A stretch of 41,512 bases of DNA from DASYAE01 sp036501535 (GTDB lineage: Bacteria; Actinomycetota; Actinomycetes; Streptomycetales; Catenulisporaceae), in the NCBI GenBank assembly GCA_036501535.1, contig DASYAE010000170.1:1-41512 (forward strand), given 5' to 3'. Positions 1 through 8,216 of the stretch are shown here, piece by piece. Positions within the stretch are counted from its first letter, which is position 1; every line of letters starts with the position of its first letter. The position numbers were made by a program, and so were the translations under genes. The notes under the pieces were generated by a model, which did not search any database, was not told the DNA's origin, and was given only the letters and a program-made list of their open reading frames with translations.

Positions 1-1671
1 CAGGACCAGGGCCAGTTGTGGTTCGCCCAGCAGATCAAGGCGGACTACGGCGTGACGAACGTGTTCGCCGACGCGTGGAGCGCTCCGGCGTTCATGAAGA
101 CCAACGACTCGGTGGACAACGGCGGCACGCTGTGCGGCGTCTCGGGCGCGACCTGCTCCAGCGGCGACTGGCGGCAGGCGTACGCGAACTATCTGGTCCA
201 ATACGCCGAGGACTACGCGGCGGCCGGGGATCCGCTCACCTACATCGGCCCGGAGAATGAGGCCAACCTGTCCACCAGCTACGACAGCATGCAGCTGAGC
301 CCGGCGCAGACGGCGGGCGTCCTGGACGTGCTCGGTCCCACCGCGGCCGCCTCGGGGCTGTCCACCAAGGTCGAGTGCTGCGCCACCGAAGGGTTCGACT
401 ACGCGCAGCAGTACGCCGCCGCGATCGAGGCCGACGCGACCGCGAGTTCTTATACGCCGCTGTTCACCAGCCACGGCTACACGGAGGCGCCGACCGCGGT
501 CTCGGGCTGGACGAAGCCGGTCTGGGAGAGCGAGTGGTTCAACTACGACTCAAATCCCTGGGACACCGCCTGGGACGACGGCACCGCCGACTCGGGCATC
601 ACCTGGGCGCAGGACATTTACAACGGGCTGGCCAACGCTGACCTTGGCGCGTTCCTGTTCTGGTACGGCACCAACGTCCCGTCCGTGGGCGGCAACGGCA
701 GCCTGCTGATGCTGGAGAGCGACGGCACGGTCTCGGCGTCGGCCCGGCTGTGGGCGTTCGCGAACTACAGCCGCTTCATCCGGCCGGGCGCCGTCCGCAT
801 CGCCGCGACCAGCTCCAACAGCAGCGTGGACATCGCCGCGTTCAAGAACACCAACGGCACGATCGCCGTCACGGCGCTCAACACCGGCAGCAGCGCCGAC
901 CCGATCACCTACTCGCTGTCCGGGACAGGCACCGCGAACGGCGCCACGGTGACGCCGTACCTGACCAACGCCTCCTTCGACACCGCCGCGCAGTCCGCCA
1001 CCACGGTCAGCGGCGGCACCTTCACCGCCTCCATCCCCGCCCGGTCCCTGGTCACCTACGTCATCCCGGCATCTGGCACCGGCACTGGCAACATCGTGAC
1101 GGTCACCAGCCCGGGAAATCAGACCACGACCCTCGGCAACGCAGCCAGCGTGCAGATCAAGGCATCCGACTCGGCCTCGGGCCAGGCGCTGTCCTACTCC
1201 GCCACCGGGCTGCCGGCCGGTGAGTCCATCAACGCCGGGACCGGCCTGATCTCCGGCACTCCCACCACCGCCGGCACCTACGTCGCGACCGTCACCGCGA
1301 CCGACGGCACCGGGGCGTCCGGGGCCACCAGCTTCACCTGGGCGGTCGGCGCCGCAGCATCCTGTTCGGTCACGTACACACCCAGCACCTGGTCAGGGGG
1401 CTTCGTCGCCAACGTGACGATCGGCAACAACGGCTCGTCGGCGGTGAACGGCTGGACGCTGGCCTTCACCTTCCCCGGCGACGAGAAGATCACGAACGCG
1501 TGGAACACCTCGTACACCCAGACCGGCGAGAACGTCTCGCTCACCAACGTGAGCTACAACGCCTCCATACCGGCGGCCGGCTCCACCTCGGTGGGCTTCC
1601 AGGGCACCTGGACCAGCAGTTCCGCATCGCCTACCGCCTTCACCCTCAATGGGACCGCCTGCACCGCATGA
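1..1671 (+). CDS. GH30 family secreted glycosidase with Ig-like domain and CBM2 (5' end outside window)
   Basis: The reading frame is open from base 1, so the N-terminus and signal peptide lie outside; 556 residues are visible. The first ~230 residues read as the C-terminal part of a GH30 (beta/alpha)8 barrel. The acid/base Glu is in the PENEA motif (visible residue 87) and the nucleophile Glu in WESEW (residue 178). Next come the GH30 beta-sandwich, a putative Ig-like (He_PIG type) module around nt 1090-1350, and a C-terminal cellulose/xylan-binding CBM2 (nt ~1363-1668) bounded by two Cys. Family members cleave xylan, glucuronoxylan or beta-1,6-linked glucan/galactan outside the cell; the substrate cannot be chosen from sequence alone. 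It is convergent with the dhaK operon and ends 8 nt before a strong hairpin. Family call firm, specificity open. Confidence 0.88.
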   Translation, partial: QDQGQLWFAQQIKADYGVTNVFADAWSAPAFMKTNDSVDNGGTLCGVSGATCSSGDWRQAYANYLVQYAEDYAAAGDPLTYIGPENEANLSTSYDSMQLSPAQTAGVLDVLGPTAAASGLSTKVECCATEGFDYAQQYAAAIEADATASSYTPLFTSHGYTEAPTAVSGWTKPVWESEWFNYDSNPWDTAWDDGTADSGITWAQDIYNGLANADLGAFLFWYGTNVPSVGGNGSLLMLESDGTVSASARLWAFANYSRFIRPGAVRIAATSSNSSVDIAAFKNTNGTIAVTALNTGSSADPITYSLSGTGTANGATVTPYLTNASFDTAAQSATTVSGGTFTASIPARSLVTYVIPASGTGTGNIVTVTSPGNQTTTLGNAASVQIKASDSASGQALSYSATGLPAGESINAGTGLISGTPTTAGTYVATVTATDGTGASGATSFTWAVGAAASCSVTYTPSTWSGGFVANVTIGNNGSSAVNGWTLAFTFPGDEKITNAWNTSYTQTGENVSLTNVSYNASIPAAGSTSVGFQGTWTSSSASPTAFTLNGTACTA

Positions 1672-1679
1672 CGAGACGG

Positions 1680-1717
1680 GTACGTCCTGCGCCGGCCGTC
1701 GTCGGCGCAGGACGTAC
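1680..1717. terminator. Bidirectional hairpin terminator between GH30 and dhaK
   Basis: A perfect 15-bp inverted repeat (1680-1694 with 1703-1717) and an 8-nt loop lie between the convergent GH30 stop (1671) and dhaK stop (1749). There is no T tract, as is common in high-GC actinobacteria. Confidence 0.8.
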
Positions 1718-1748
1718 CTCGCCCGCGGCGTACCCCCCGCTCGGCCGG

Positions 1749-2744
1749 TCAGAAGATCCTGACCGCGATCTCGGCCGGCGCGGCGAGCAGTTCCCTGATC
1801 TCGTCGTCGAGCCGGACCAGGGTGATCGAGGCCCCGGCCATGTCCAGCGAGGTGCAGTACTCGCCGACGTAGGAGCGTGCGATCGTCACGTCGCGGCCGG
1901 CCAGCCGGGCGTGCGCGCGCCCGTACACGAGGTAGAGCTCGCTGATCGGCGTGCCACCCAGGCCGTTGACCATGAGCGCGATCTCGTCGCCGGCCCGGAA
2001 GGGCAGGTCCTCCACCACGGCGTCGAGCAGCTCGGCGACGATCGCGTCGGCCGGCATCATCTTCTCCCGGCGCCGGCCCGGCTCGCCGTGGATGCCGACG
2101 CCCATCTCGATCTCGTCCTCGGGCAGGTCGAACAGCGGCGAGCCCTTGGCCGGCGGGGTGCACGCGGTCAGCGCCATGCCCATGGTGCGGGTGACCGAGT
2201 TGACCTTCTCGCCGATCCGCACGAGCTCGTCGAGGTCCGCGCCGCGCTCGGCCGCCGCCCCCACGGCCTTCATCACGAAGAAGTTGCCGGCCACGCCGCG
2301 GCGTCCCACGGTGTAGGTCGAGTCCTTCACCGACACGTCGTCGTCGATGAAGAGGGTGCGCGCCGCGATGTCCTCGGCCTCGGCGAGCTCCTGGGCCATC
2401 TCGAACGCCATCCGGTCGCCGGTGTAGTTGTTCACCAGCAGCAGGACGCCCTTCGGCGAGGCGAGCAGTTTGATCGTCTCGTACACGTAGTCGGTCGGCG
2501 GCGCGGCGAACACGTCGCCGGGGCAGGCGGCGTCGAGCATTCCCGGGCCCACGCACATGACGTGCGCGGGCTCGTGCCCGGAGCCGGAGCCCTGCACGAT
2601 CGAGACCTTGTCCGCGCGCGGCGCGTCCGCCCGCATGATCAGGTTGTATTCGGGCACGTATCGCAGGGTGCCGGGGTTGGCCAGCGCCAGCCCTTCGAGC
2701 ATCTGGTGGACGAAGTCCTTGGGGTCGTTGACGAACTTCTTCAT
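1749..2744 (-). CDS. dhaK: Dihydroxyacetone kinase-type subunit DhaK
   Basis: A 331-residue protein matching full-length DhaK. It binds dihydroxyacetone or a related small ketose (family members also take erythrulose-type substrates) covalently through a His hemiaminal for phosphorylation by DhaL. Visible residues: GSGSGHEP with His57, NNYTGD with Asp110, and the substrate-binding His219 in GVGIHGEPG, all in the expected places. The ATG at 2744 follows a GGAG box by about 8 nt. It is last in the minus-strand operon aldolase-HAD-dhaL-dhaK, 78 nt after dhaL. No DhaM (PTS-type phosphodonor) gene is nearby, so ATP-dependent use by DhaL or an unlinked PTS donor are both possible. The exact ketose is inferred, not shown. 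Confidence 0.93.
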   Translation of the reverse strand: MKKFVNDPKDFVHQMLEGLALANPGTLRYVPEYNLIMRADAPRADKVSIVQGSGSGHEPAHVMCVGPGMLDAACPGDVFAAPPTDYVYETIKLLASPKGVLLLVNNYTGDRMAFEMAQELAEAEDIAARTLFIDDDVSVKDSTYTVGRRGVAGNFFVMKAVGAAAERGADLDELVRIGEKVNSVTRTMGMALTACTPPAKGSPLFDLPEDEIEMGVGIHGEPGRRREKMMPADAIVAELLDAVVEDLPFRAGDEIALMVNGLGGTPISELYLVYGRAHARLAGRDVTIARSYVGEYCTSLDMAGASITLVRLDDEIRELLAAPAEIAVRIF

Positions 2745-2822
2745 ACGAGGGCTCCTTCGGCCTCGGCGTTGCGCGGGCGGCGGTCCCGGACCGCGGGACC
2801 GGGTGATCGTCCGCCGCGCGGG

Positions 2823-3485
2823 TCAGTCCCGGTCCTTCCAGGTGTCGGCGATCCGCTCGGCCATGACGGCCACGGCCACCGCCCCCGCGTCCGGCGAGCC
2901 GATGCTGCGCTCGCCGGTGTAGCTCGCCCGGCCGCGCCGGGCCTGCAGCGACGAGGTGGCGTCCGCCGCCGCCCGGGCCGTGTCGGCCGCGACGCGAGCC
3001 AGTTCCGCGCCGTCCGCGGCCGGGGCGTCGGTGCGCACGAGCCGCGCCTCGATGGCGTCGGCCATCGGGACGAGCGCGTCGAGCAGGGTTTTGTCGCCGA
3101 GCTCCGCTTTGCCTCGTGCCTTGATTCCCTCCGCGGCGGCGCGGAGCATTGCCACCGCCGCGGCGCCGTCGTCCGCGGTGCCTGCCGCGGCGGCCGCGCG
3201 CAGCGCCGCCGTGCCCCACAGCGGCCCCGAGGTACCGCCCACCTTCTGCGAGATGACCACGGCAATCTTGCGCAGGAACACGGCGGGCGACGCGCGGTCG
3301 AAGTCGTCCCAGCCGCCGAGCACCACCTCGAAGCCGCGGGCGAGTGAGTACCCGAAGTCGCCGTCGCCCACGACCGCGTCCAGGTCGCAGAAGTCGCGTT
3401 CGTGCTCGACCGCGGTCTGTGCGATCGCGTGGACCACGAACTCCAGGTCTGTCCAGCTTTCCGGTGCCTGCGCTGCTCCCGGCAT
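2823..3485 (-). CDS. dhaL: Dihydroxyacetone kinase-type subunit DhaL (nucleotide-binding)
   Basis: A 220-residue all-helical DhaL-type protein that holds the nucleotide and transfers phosphate to the ketose bound by DhaK. The Mg-binding Asp cluster is in GDGDFG near residue 45; the usual motif in well-studied DhaL is GDGDHG, so the His is replaced by Phe here. GGTSGPLWGT and the late RGRASYTGERSIG segment (nucleotide lid region) are typical. The ATG at 3485 follows GGAG by 11 nt. The gene starts 6 nt after the HAD phosphatase stop and lies 78 nt before dhaK, so co-transcription is near certain. The His-to-Phe change is outside the Asp ligands and may mark a subfamily with another substrate or donor. 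Confidence 0.9.
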   Translation of the reverse strand: MPGAAQAPESWTDLEFVVHAIAQTAVEHERDFCDLDAVVGDGDFGYSLARGFEVVLGGWDDFDRASPAVFLRKIAVVISQKVGGTSGPLWGTAALRAAAAAGTADDGAAAVAMLRAAAEGIKARGKAELGDKTLLDALVPMADAIEARLVRTDAPAADGAELARVAADTARAAADATSSLQARRGRASYTGERSIGSPDAGAVAVAVMAERIADTWKDRD

Positions 3486-3491
3486 CTGTTC

Positions 3492-4355
3492 TCAACTCCT
3501 GCGGTCGGACGGTGTCGTCGAGGGCTGACTGCGGCGCAGACGGCCGAGCAGTGCCTCGAGGTGCGCGAGGCGGACGGCCGGGCGGGGGTCCAGCCCATAA
3601 GGGTCGGCGAGCACGGCGGCCGCCCGGCCGTCCCCGCCGGGCTCGCCCAGGCTCGAGACGACCAGCGCGGCGCCGGTGAAGTCCTCGTCGCCGGTGTAGC
3701 CGCTCGGCGTGACGACGCAGGCCAGCCCGGCCTCCAGCGCGGCAGTCAGGCCGTTGCGACTGTCTTCGACGACGACGCAGGACCCCGGATCCGCGCCGAG
3801 CCGCTCGACCGCGTGCAGGTAGATGTCGGGGGCCGGCTTCTTGCGCGGCACGACGTCTCCGGCGAAGACCGAGAACCGCTGCGCGAACTGTGGGCCCATC
3901 GTGTGCTGCAGGACGCTGCGAACCGCCGCCTCGGCCGAGGTCGAGGCGACCGCCAGAGCCCAGCCGGCCTGCGCGGCTTCGGCGGCCAGCCGGCGGATCC
4001 CCGGGCGGGCCGGGATGTCCCCGCTCTCGATGATCGACGTGTAGACGCCGGTCTTGTACTTGTGCCAGCTCGCCACCTGCTCGTCGAGCAGCGCCGGATC
4101 GTCCGGCAGCCCCGCCTGCTCGATGAGGCTCGGCGTGATCAGGGTCCGCATCCGCTCCTTGCCGCCGCCGATCCGGACGAGCCGCGCGTACTCGGCGTCG
4201 CTCCAGTGCACCGGCAGCCCGAAGTGCTCGAAGGCCGCGTTGAAGGCCGGCAGGTGTCCATGTCGCTCGGTGTCGGCCAGCACGCCGTCGCAGTCGAAGA
4301 TCAGCGCGGGCGCCCGGACCGCCTCGGTTTCGTTCACCGCGCTCACCCCGCTCAC
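3492..4355 (-). CDS. HAD-superfamily phosphatase, CbbY/beta-phosphoglucomutase-like
   Basis: A 287-residue HAD hydrolase with motif I DCDGVLADTE (nucleophile Asp21, acid Asp23), a helical cap, motif II Ser/Thr in VASTS, the Lys of motif III in RKKPAPD, and the acidic motif IV in VVVEDSRNG. CbbY-type members dephosphorylate sugar bisphosphates such as xylulose-1,5-bisphosphate; other relatives are phosphoglucomutases. I place the start at the GTG at 4355, which overlaps the aldolase stop by 4 nt (GTGA) and implies translational coupling; longer upstream starts would run deep into the aldolase. The C-terminus carries about 60 extra residues beyond the usual fold, low in recognisable motifs. In context it may remove or repair a phosphorylated ketose by-product of the aldolase/kinase pathway (inference). 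Confidence 0.85.
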   Translation of the reverse strand: MSGVSAVNETEAVRAPALIFDCDGVLADTERHGHLPAFNAAFEHFGLPVHWSDAEYARLVRIGGGKERMRTLITPSLIEQAGLPDDPALLDEQVASWHKYKTGVYTSIIESGDIPARPGIRRLAAEAAQAGWALAVASTSAEAAVRSVLQHTMGPQFAQRFSVFAGDVVPRKKPAPDIYLHAVERLGADPGSCVVVEDSRNGLTAALEAGLACVVTPSGYTGDEDFTGAALVVSSLGEPGGDGRAAAVLADPYGLDPRPAVRLAHLEALLGRLRRSQPSTTPSDRRS

Positions 4356-5224
4356 CCGGCCCGTCCCGCGCTGCCGAAACGATCCATCAGCGAGCCGGCC
4401 AGCTCGGCGCAGTCGGCCCGGACCTTTCGGAACAGGGAGGGCGGATCCCACTTGTCGCGGGCCTCCGCGTCCCGCAGGAACTCAAGGCTCGAGCGCATGA
4501 AGGTCTCCTTCAGCGCGGTGGAGATGTTGACCTTCGCGCAGCCGCGGGATATCAGGTCACTGAACTGTTCGTCGCTCAGTCCGCTGCCGCCGTGCAGCGC
4601 GATCGGCAGGGACCGCGCCGAGACGATGTCGTCCACCCGGCCGACATCGAGTATCGGAGCCGCCTTATACATCCCGTGCGCGTTGCCGATGGCGGGCGCG
4701 AATACGTCCACACCGGTGCGGTCGATGAAATCCAGCACGACGTTCAGGTCCTGCCGCGCGGCCTCGGTATCGGACCCGACCCCGTCCTCGACCCCGGTGA
4801 TCGACTCGATCTCGCCCTCGACGCTCGCGCCGTGCCGGCGCGCCTCGGCCACGACCTCCACGGTCTGGCGCAGGTTCTCGGCCACCGGCAGCTGCGAGGC
4901 GTCGAAGAGCACGGAGTTCCAGCCGCGCTCGAGGCACTCGGTGATCACGGCGCGGTCCGGGCAGTGGTCCAGATGCAGGCAGACCGGCACGTCGGTCTGC
5001 GCGGTCATCGCGGTCCACATCGCGTAGAGCGTCCCGCCGCCGATCGAGCGGACCGTCTTCACGGACGTCTGCACGATGACCGGCGAGCGGCGCTCGACCG
5101 CGGCGGCCAGCACCGCCTCGAGCGTCAGGTCGTTGAAGATGTTGACGGCCGCGACGCCGTACCGCTTCGCGAAGGCGTCGGCCAGGATCTCGGACAGCGG
5201 CACGACGGGCAATTCGGGCTCCAA
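4352..5224 (-). CDS. Class II (zinc) ketose-bisphosphate aldolase, Fba/GatY/KbaY-like
   Basis: About 290 residues of a class II aldolase TIM barrel that splits or joins a ketose (bis)phosphate with dihydroxyacetone phosphate. Catalytic Asp86 and zinc ligand His87 are in HLDH; further zinc or substrate positions are Glu138 (EGEIE), His183 (GNAHGMY) and His211 (LHGGSG). The length and spacing resemble tagatose/fructose-bisphosphate aldolases rather than the longer eukaryote-type Fba. There is no ATG: the first possible start is TTG 5224, but TTG 5212 has GGAG 6 nt upstream and gives a family-like N-terminus, so 5212 may be the real start. It is first gene of the operon with HAD phosphatase, dhaL and dhaK. 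An inverted repeat 10-31 nt upstream is a likely operator. Substrate unknown. Confidence 0.88.
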   Translation of the reverse strand: MEPELPVVPLSEILADAFAKRYGVAAVNIFNDLTLEAVLAAAVERRSPVIVQTSVKTVRSIGGGTLYAMWTAMTAQTDVPVCLHLDHCPDRAVITECLERGWNSVLFDASQLPVAENLRQTVEVVAEARRHGASVEGEIESITGVEDGVGSDTEAARQDLNVVLDFIDRTGVDVFAPAIGNAHGMYKAAPILDVGRVDDIVSARSLPIALHGGSGLSDEQFSDLISRGCAKVNISTALKETFMRSSLEFLRDAEARDKWDPPSLFRKVRADCAELAGSLMDRFGSAGRAG

Positions 5225-5233
5225 GCCTACGGA

Positions 5234-5255
5234 CCGGATCCGTGATCAGATCCGG
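5234..5255. promoter_or_regulatory. Inverted-repeat operator candidate before the aldolase-dhaLK operon
   Basis: Two 7-bp arms, CCGGATC (5234-5240) and GATCCGG (5249-5255), are separated by 8 nt that include TGATCA. The site sits just upstream of the first operon gene in a 116-bp gap. The shape fits a dimeric repressor (GntR, DeoR or LacI type); no regulator gene is adjacent except the hybrid kinase upstream. Confidence 0.5.
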
Positions 5256-5297
5256 CTTGACCCGCATGACGCTACGGGCCGCGGCCGCCCGGACCGA

Positions 5298-5332
5298 GGG
5301 GGATCTTCCCCATCTTCCGGTGGGGATCCCCC
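5298..5332 (-). terminator. Hairpin after the hybrid sensor gene
   Basis: Arms 5298-5305 and 5325-5332 (GGGGGATC with GATCCCCC) can pair; an inner CCCC/GGGG pairing is an alternative fold. It lies 9 nt past the stop of the minus-strand kinase gene. Confidence 0.45.
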
Positions 5333-5340
5333 GCACGGGG

Positions 5341-7143
5341 TCAGCTCGAGACGGCCCGGTGCGCGAGCGCGGTCCGGTTCGGCGCCCCGGTCTTGCGCAG
5401 CACCGCGCCGACGTGCTTCTCGACCGTCTTGACCGAGATGCCGAGCACGGAGGCGATCTTCTTGTCCGGCAGGCCGCGCTCCACCAGGGAGCGCACCTCG
5501 CTCTCCCGCCCGGTCAGGCCCTCCGCCGCCGGGCCGTCCGCGGCGAACCGGCGCAGCACCCGGCCGGTCAGCAGCACGTCCCCGCGAATCGCCGCGAGCA
5601 CGGCGCGCACCAGGGCCGGACCGTCGAGGTCCGTACCCACGCAGCCGCGCGCCCCGGCGTGCACCGCCTGCCGCAGCAACTCGTCGCCCGGGTCGTCGGT
5701 CACCACGAGCACGGCGGTCTCCGGCCGGGCCGCGCGGATATACGAGGTCAACCGGGCGCCGTCGAGCCCTGGCATCCGCAGGTCCACCAGCACCAGGTCG
5801 GGCTCCAGGACGCGCACGTTCGCGGCCACCTCGCGCGCGTCGTCGACCTCGCCGACCACGGCGACCTCCGGCTCCGCGCGGGCCAGCAGCGCGGTCAGCC
5901 CGGCCCGCACGACCGGCCGATGCGCCGCCACCAGCACCCGCCACGGGACGGCCCGGCCTGGAGCCTCGCCATCGCGCGGCGCGGCGTAGGGCACCCTGGC
6001 CCGGATGCGGGTACCCCAGCCGGGCGTGGACTCGATCGTCAGCTGCGCCCCCGCCTGATGGGCCCGCGCGACCATGCCGCTCAAGCCCAGGCCGGCCCGG
6101 CGCACCCGGCCGTCCGCCGGGTCGAAACCGCGGCCGTCGTCCTCGACCACGACGGTCACCTCGTCAGGACCATGCATCAGCCCGACCCGGACCACCGAGG
6201 CGGCGGAGTGTGCGACGACGTTGGTCAGCGCCTCGCGCATGATCTCGAGGGCGCAGACCGCAGCGCCGTGCACAACCCCGGCCTCGTCCCCGGTGACGAC
6301 GAGGTCGACCCGCAGCGAGGCCACCGAGCGGATCCAGGCCACCTCGTCCGCGACGGCCTGGGTGAGCGAGCGCGACTCCAGCAGGACCGGACCGAGGCCG
6401 AGCACGCTGCGCCGGGTCTCGGCCAGCGCCGCCCGGGCCGCCGCGCGCGCCGCGTCCAGCCGCTCCTCGGGCGCGGCCGACTCCAACGCGTCGAGGTGCA
6501 CCAGAATCGAGCCGAGTGCGCGGGCCACCGTGTCGTGGACCTCGCGCAGCATGCGTTCGCGCTCGGCGTCGACGGCGCCGCGCCGGTCGCGCAGCGCCGC
6601 TTCGGCATGCAGCGTCGCGTTGGTCAGGGCGATCGCGGCGTGGCCGGCGAACAGGCTGAGCAGCTCGACGTCGTCGGAGCCGAACCGGGCCCGGGGATCG
6701 GTGCTGAAGACGACGCAGACCCCGATGATCCGCCCGCGCCAGGTGATCGGGACCCCGACGGTCGCGTGCAGCCGGTCGCGCTCCGAGGCGTCCACGTGCC
6801 CCCGCGGCACCTCGGCGTAGCTGTCGAACACCACCGGCCCGCGCCGCGCGACGACGGCTCCGGTAACGCCTTCGGCCAGCGGAAACTCGCGCCCCTCCTG
6901 GCATCCGACGCCGAGGTCGGCCTCCTTGCGGTAAACGCCCGCCCGCTCGTCGACCGTGCTGATCGAACCGGCCTGCGCCCCCAGCAGCGCGACCGCCCGG
7001 CTCAGGATCCGCCGGAGCAGCGGGCGCAGCGCGAACTCTCCGGCCAGGTCCTCGACCGCGCCGCTCAAGGCGTCGATCGGCGCACCGGCCCGGCCCGGTG
7101 GCCGCGCGCTGCGAGCGTTCGCGGATGTCGTCATCCACTCCAT
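5341..7143 (-). CDS. Single-chain two-component system: GAF - HisKA_3 histidine kinase - receiver - LuxR HTH
   Basis: A 600-residue cytoplasmic protein without membrane segments. Domains: GAF sensor (~35-180); HisKA_3 dimerisation helix with phospho-His203 in REVHDTV; HATPase_c with N-box around REALTN (Asn308), Asp335/336-Gly, and GLGL (351-354); a NarL-type receiver (~400-520) with Asp454 in LVDLRMPG; a LuxR-type HTH (~541-600, KKIASVLGISVKTVEKHV). NarX/DesK-type kinases and NarL/FixJ regulators are normally separate proteins. The receiver keeps Asp454, but the usual acidic pair reads Ala407-His408 (VAAHRP instead of VADDHP) and the conserved Lys reads Thr504 (GTD instead of LKD), so Mg-dependent phosphorylation is doubtful. 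Start ATG 7143; a second ATG at 7134 is possible. Target genes unknown; the nearest are the ketose operon and the M15 gene. Confidence 0.92.
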   Translation of the reverse strand: MEWMTTSANARSARPPGRAGAPIDALSGAVEDLAGEFALRPLLRRILSRAVALLGAQAGSISTVDERAGVYRKEADLGVGCQEGREFPLAEGVTGAVVARRGPVVFDSYAEVPRGHVDASERDRLHATVGVPITWRGRIIGVCVVFSTDPRARFGSDDVELLSLFAGHAAIALTNATLHAEAALRDRRGAVDAERERMLREVHDTVARALGSILVHLDALESAAPEERLDAARAAARAALAETRRSVLGLGPVLLESRSLTQAVADEVAWIRSVASLRVDLVVTGDEAGVVHGAAVCALEIMREALTNVVAHSAASVVRVGLMHGPDEVTVVVEDDGRGFDPADGRVRRAGLGLSGMVARAHQAGAQLTIESTPGWGTRIRARVPYAAPRDGEAPGRAVPWRVLVAAHRPVVRAGLTALLARAEPEVAVVGEVDDAREVAANVRVLEPDLVLVDLRMPGLDGARLTSYIRAARPETAVLVVTDDPGDELLRQAVHAGARGCVGTDLDGPALVRAVLAAIRGDVLLTGRVLRRFAADGPAAEGLTGRESEVRSLVERGLPDKKIASVLGISVKTVEKHVGAVLRKTGAPNRTALAHRAVSS

Positions 7144-7221
7144 ACTCGCGCCGAAGCGACCGGCGCGGAAGCGCCGCTCGGTACCCGCCGCTCAGGGCTG
7201 TTCGGGGATGTAAGGACTCTT

Positions 7222-7227
7222 TATGAT
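7222..7227 (+). promoter_or_regulatory. Possible -10 element upstream of the M15 gene
   Basis: TATGAT fits the sigma70 -10 consensus and would start transcription about 25 nt before the ATG at 7259. No convincing -35 is visible at 16-18 bp spacing, so this is weak. Confidence 0.3.
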
Positions 7228-7258
7228 GGGCAGCGGGACCGAATATAGGGGGCGGTCG

Positions 7259-8200
7259 ATGACGACGCCAGACGATGGTTCGCAGCCCTTGGCCGAGGTC
7301 GAGCAGGCCCTGGACGAGCTCAGGCAGCAGATCCTGAAGTTCTTCGAGAGCAATCCGCTCGACGACGACGCGCACCAGCAGCTTGACAAGGACGCGCTCT
7401 ACACCCAGGTCGTAGGACGGATCCAGCAGCAGCCTGCTGTTCCTGCGCAGACGGCACCCGCAGCGCCGCATGCAGCGCCCGCTACTACTCCGCATACGAC
7501 ACCCGCTGCGCCGCACACAGCGCCCGCCACTCCGCACGCCCCGACCCCGAAGCCGGGTACCGCGCACACAGCCAAGAAGGCGGCCGTTAAGCCCCCGGAC
7601 GACGCGGAACTCAGCGGCCCCCAATGGGAAGCCCGCTTCCAGGAGATCAAGGATCACAGTCTGGGCGGTCTGGGCAGCGCATTCGGTGCGAGCATCGGCG
7701 AGTTCAAAGCCGCCATGGAGAAGGCCGGCATCAAAGTCGGTGTCATAGACACCCTGCGCTCGGAGGAACGCGCCTATCTGATGCACTGGTCCTTCCTGAT
7801 CGGGTACCGGGGGACGGCGGCAAGTGAAGCGGACGCGGACCGCCTGGAAAAGGTCAAGATCCGCTGGGAGCATCCCGACCCCGCCGAATCCGTCAAGGCC
7901 GCGAAGGAGCTGTTCGGCAAGTTCGGCATCGACCCCAACCTCCAGGACGCGCCCGGACGGCATTCCAACCACATCAAGGGCATGGCCGTCGACATGACCA
8001 CGACGTGGGACAAGGACTCCATCACGATCCTCGACGCCAAGAACCAAGAGGTCTCCATCACGACCGCTCCGCACAGCGGCATGAATCCGAAGCTGTGGGA
8101 GGTCGGCAAGACCTACGGTGTCTGGCACTACGGAACCTGGTCGAACGACATGTCCAAGCCGAGCCACGACCGCAACCACTGGTCGGTCGACGGACACTGA
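7259..8200 (+). CDS. Zinc metallopeptidase of M15 fold (D-Ala-D-Ala carboxypeptidase/endolysin-like), no signal peptide
   Basis: 313 residues from ATG 7259, preceded by an AGGGGG box at ~7 nt; an in-frame ATG at 7223 lacks such support. The order is an acidic helical N-terminus (1-60), a Pro/Ala/Thr/His-rich low-complexity linker (~61-105), and a C-terminal M15-type domain. The zinc triad is visible: His238 in HSNHIKG, Asp245 in GMAVD and His307 in DRNHW; Arg167 in TLRSEE matches the conserved substrate Arg. M15 enzymes trim peptidoglycan stem peptides. There is no signal peptide, lipobox or TM segment, which is odd for a wall enzyme and suggests a non-Sec exit route, lysis-dependent release or an intracellular target. 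It is oriented away from the hybrid kinase. Fold call good, function inferred. Confidence 0.75.
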   Translation: MTTPDDGSQPLAEVEQALDELRQQILKFFESNPLDDDAHQQLDKDALYTQVVGRIQQQPAVPAQTAPAAPHAAPATTPHTTPAAPHTAPATPHAPTPKPGTAHTAKKAAVKPPDDAELSGPQWEARFQEIKDHSLGGLGSAFGASIGEFKAAMEKAGIKVGVIDTLRSEERAYLMHWSFLIGYRGTAASEADADRLEKVKIRWEHPDPAESVKAAKELFGKFGIDPNLQDAPGRHSNHIKGMAVDMTTTWDKDSITILDAKNQEVSITTAPHSGMNPKLWEVGKTYGVWHYGTWSNDMSKPSHDRNHWSVDGH

Positions 8201-8216
8201 CCGACGACACGCCCGA

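Noticed and set aside
1393..3495. Long minus-strand frame spanning GH30, dhaK and dhaL, and its plus-strand counterpart
   Set aside because: Arg-rich shadow frames; DhaK, DhaL and CBM2 motifs lie in other frames.
7470..7560. Pro/Ala/Thr/His repeat tract as tandem repeat or CRISPR-like array
   Set aside because: Units are irregular and encode a low-complexity linker in frame; no spacer-repeat periodicity.
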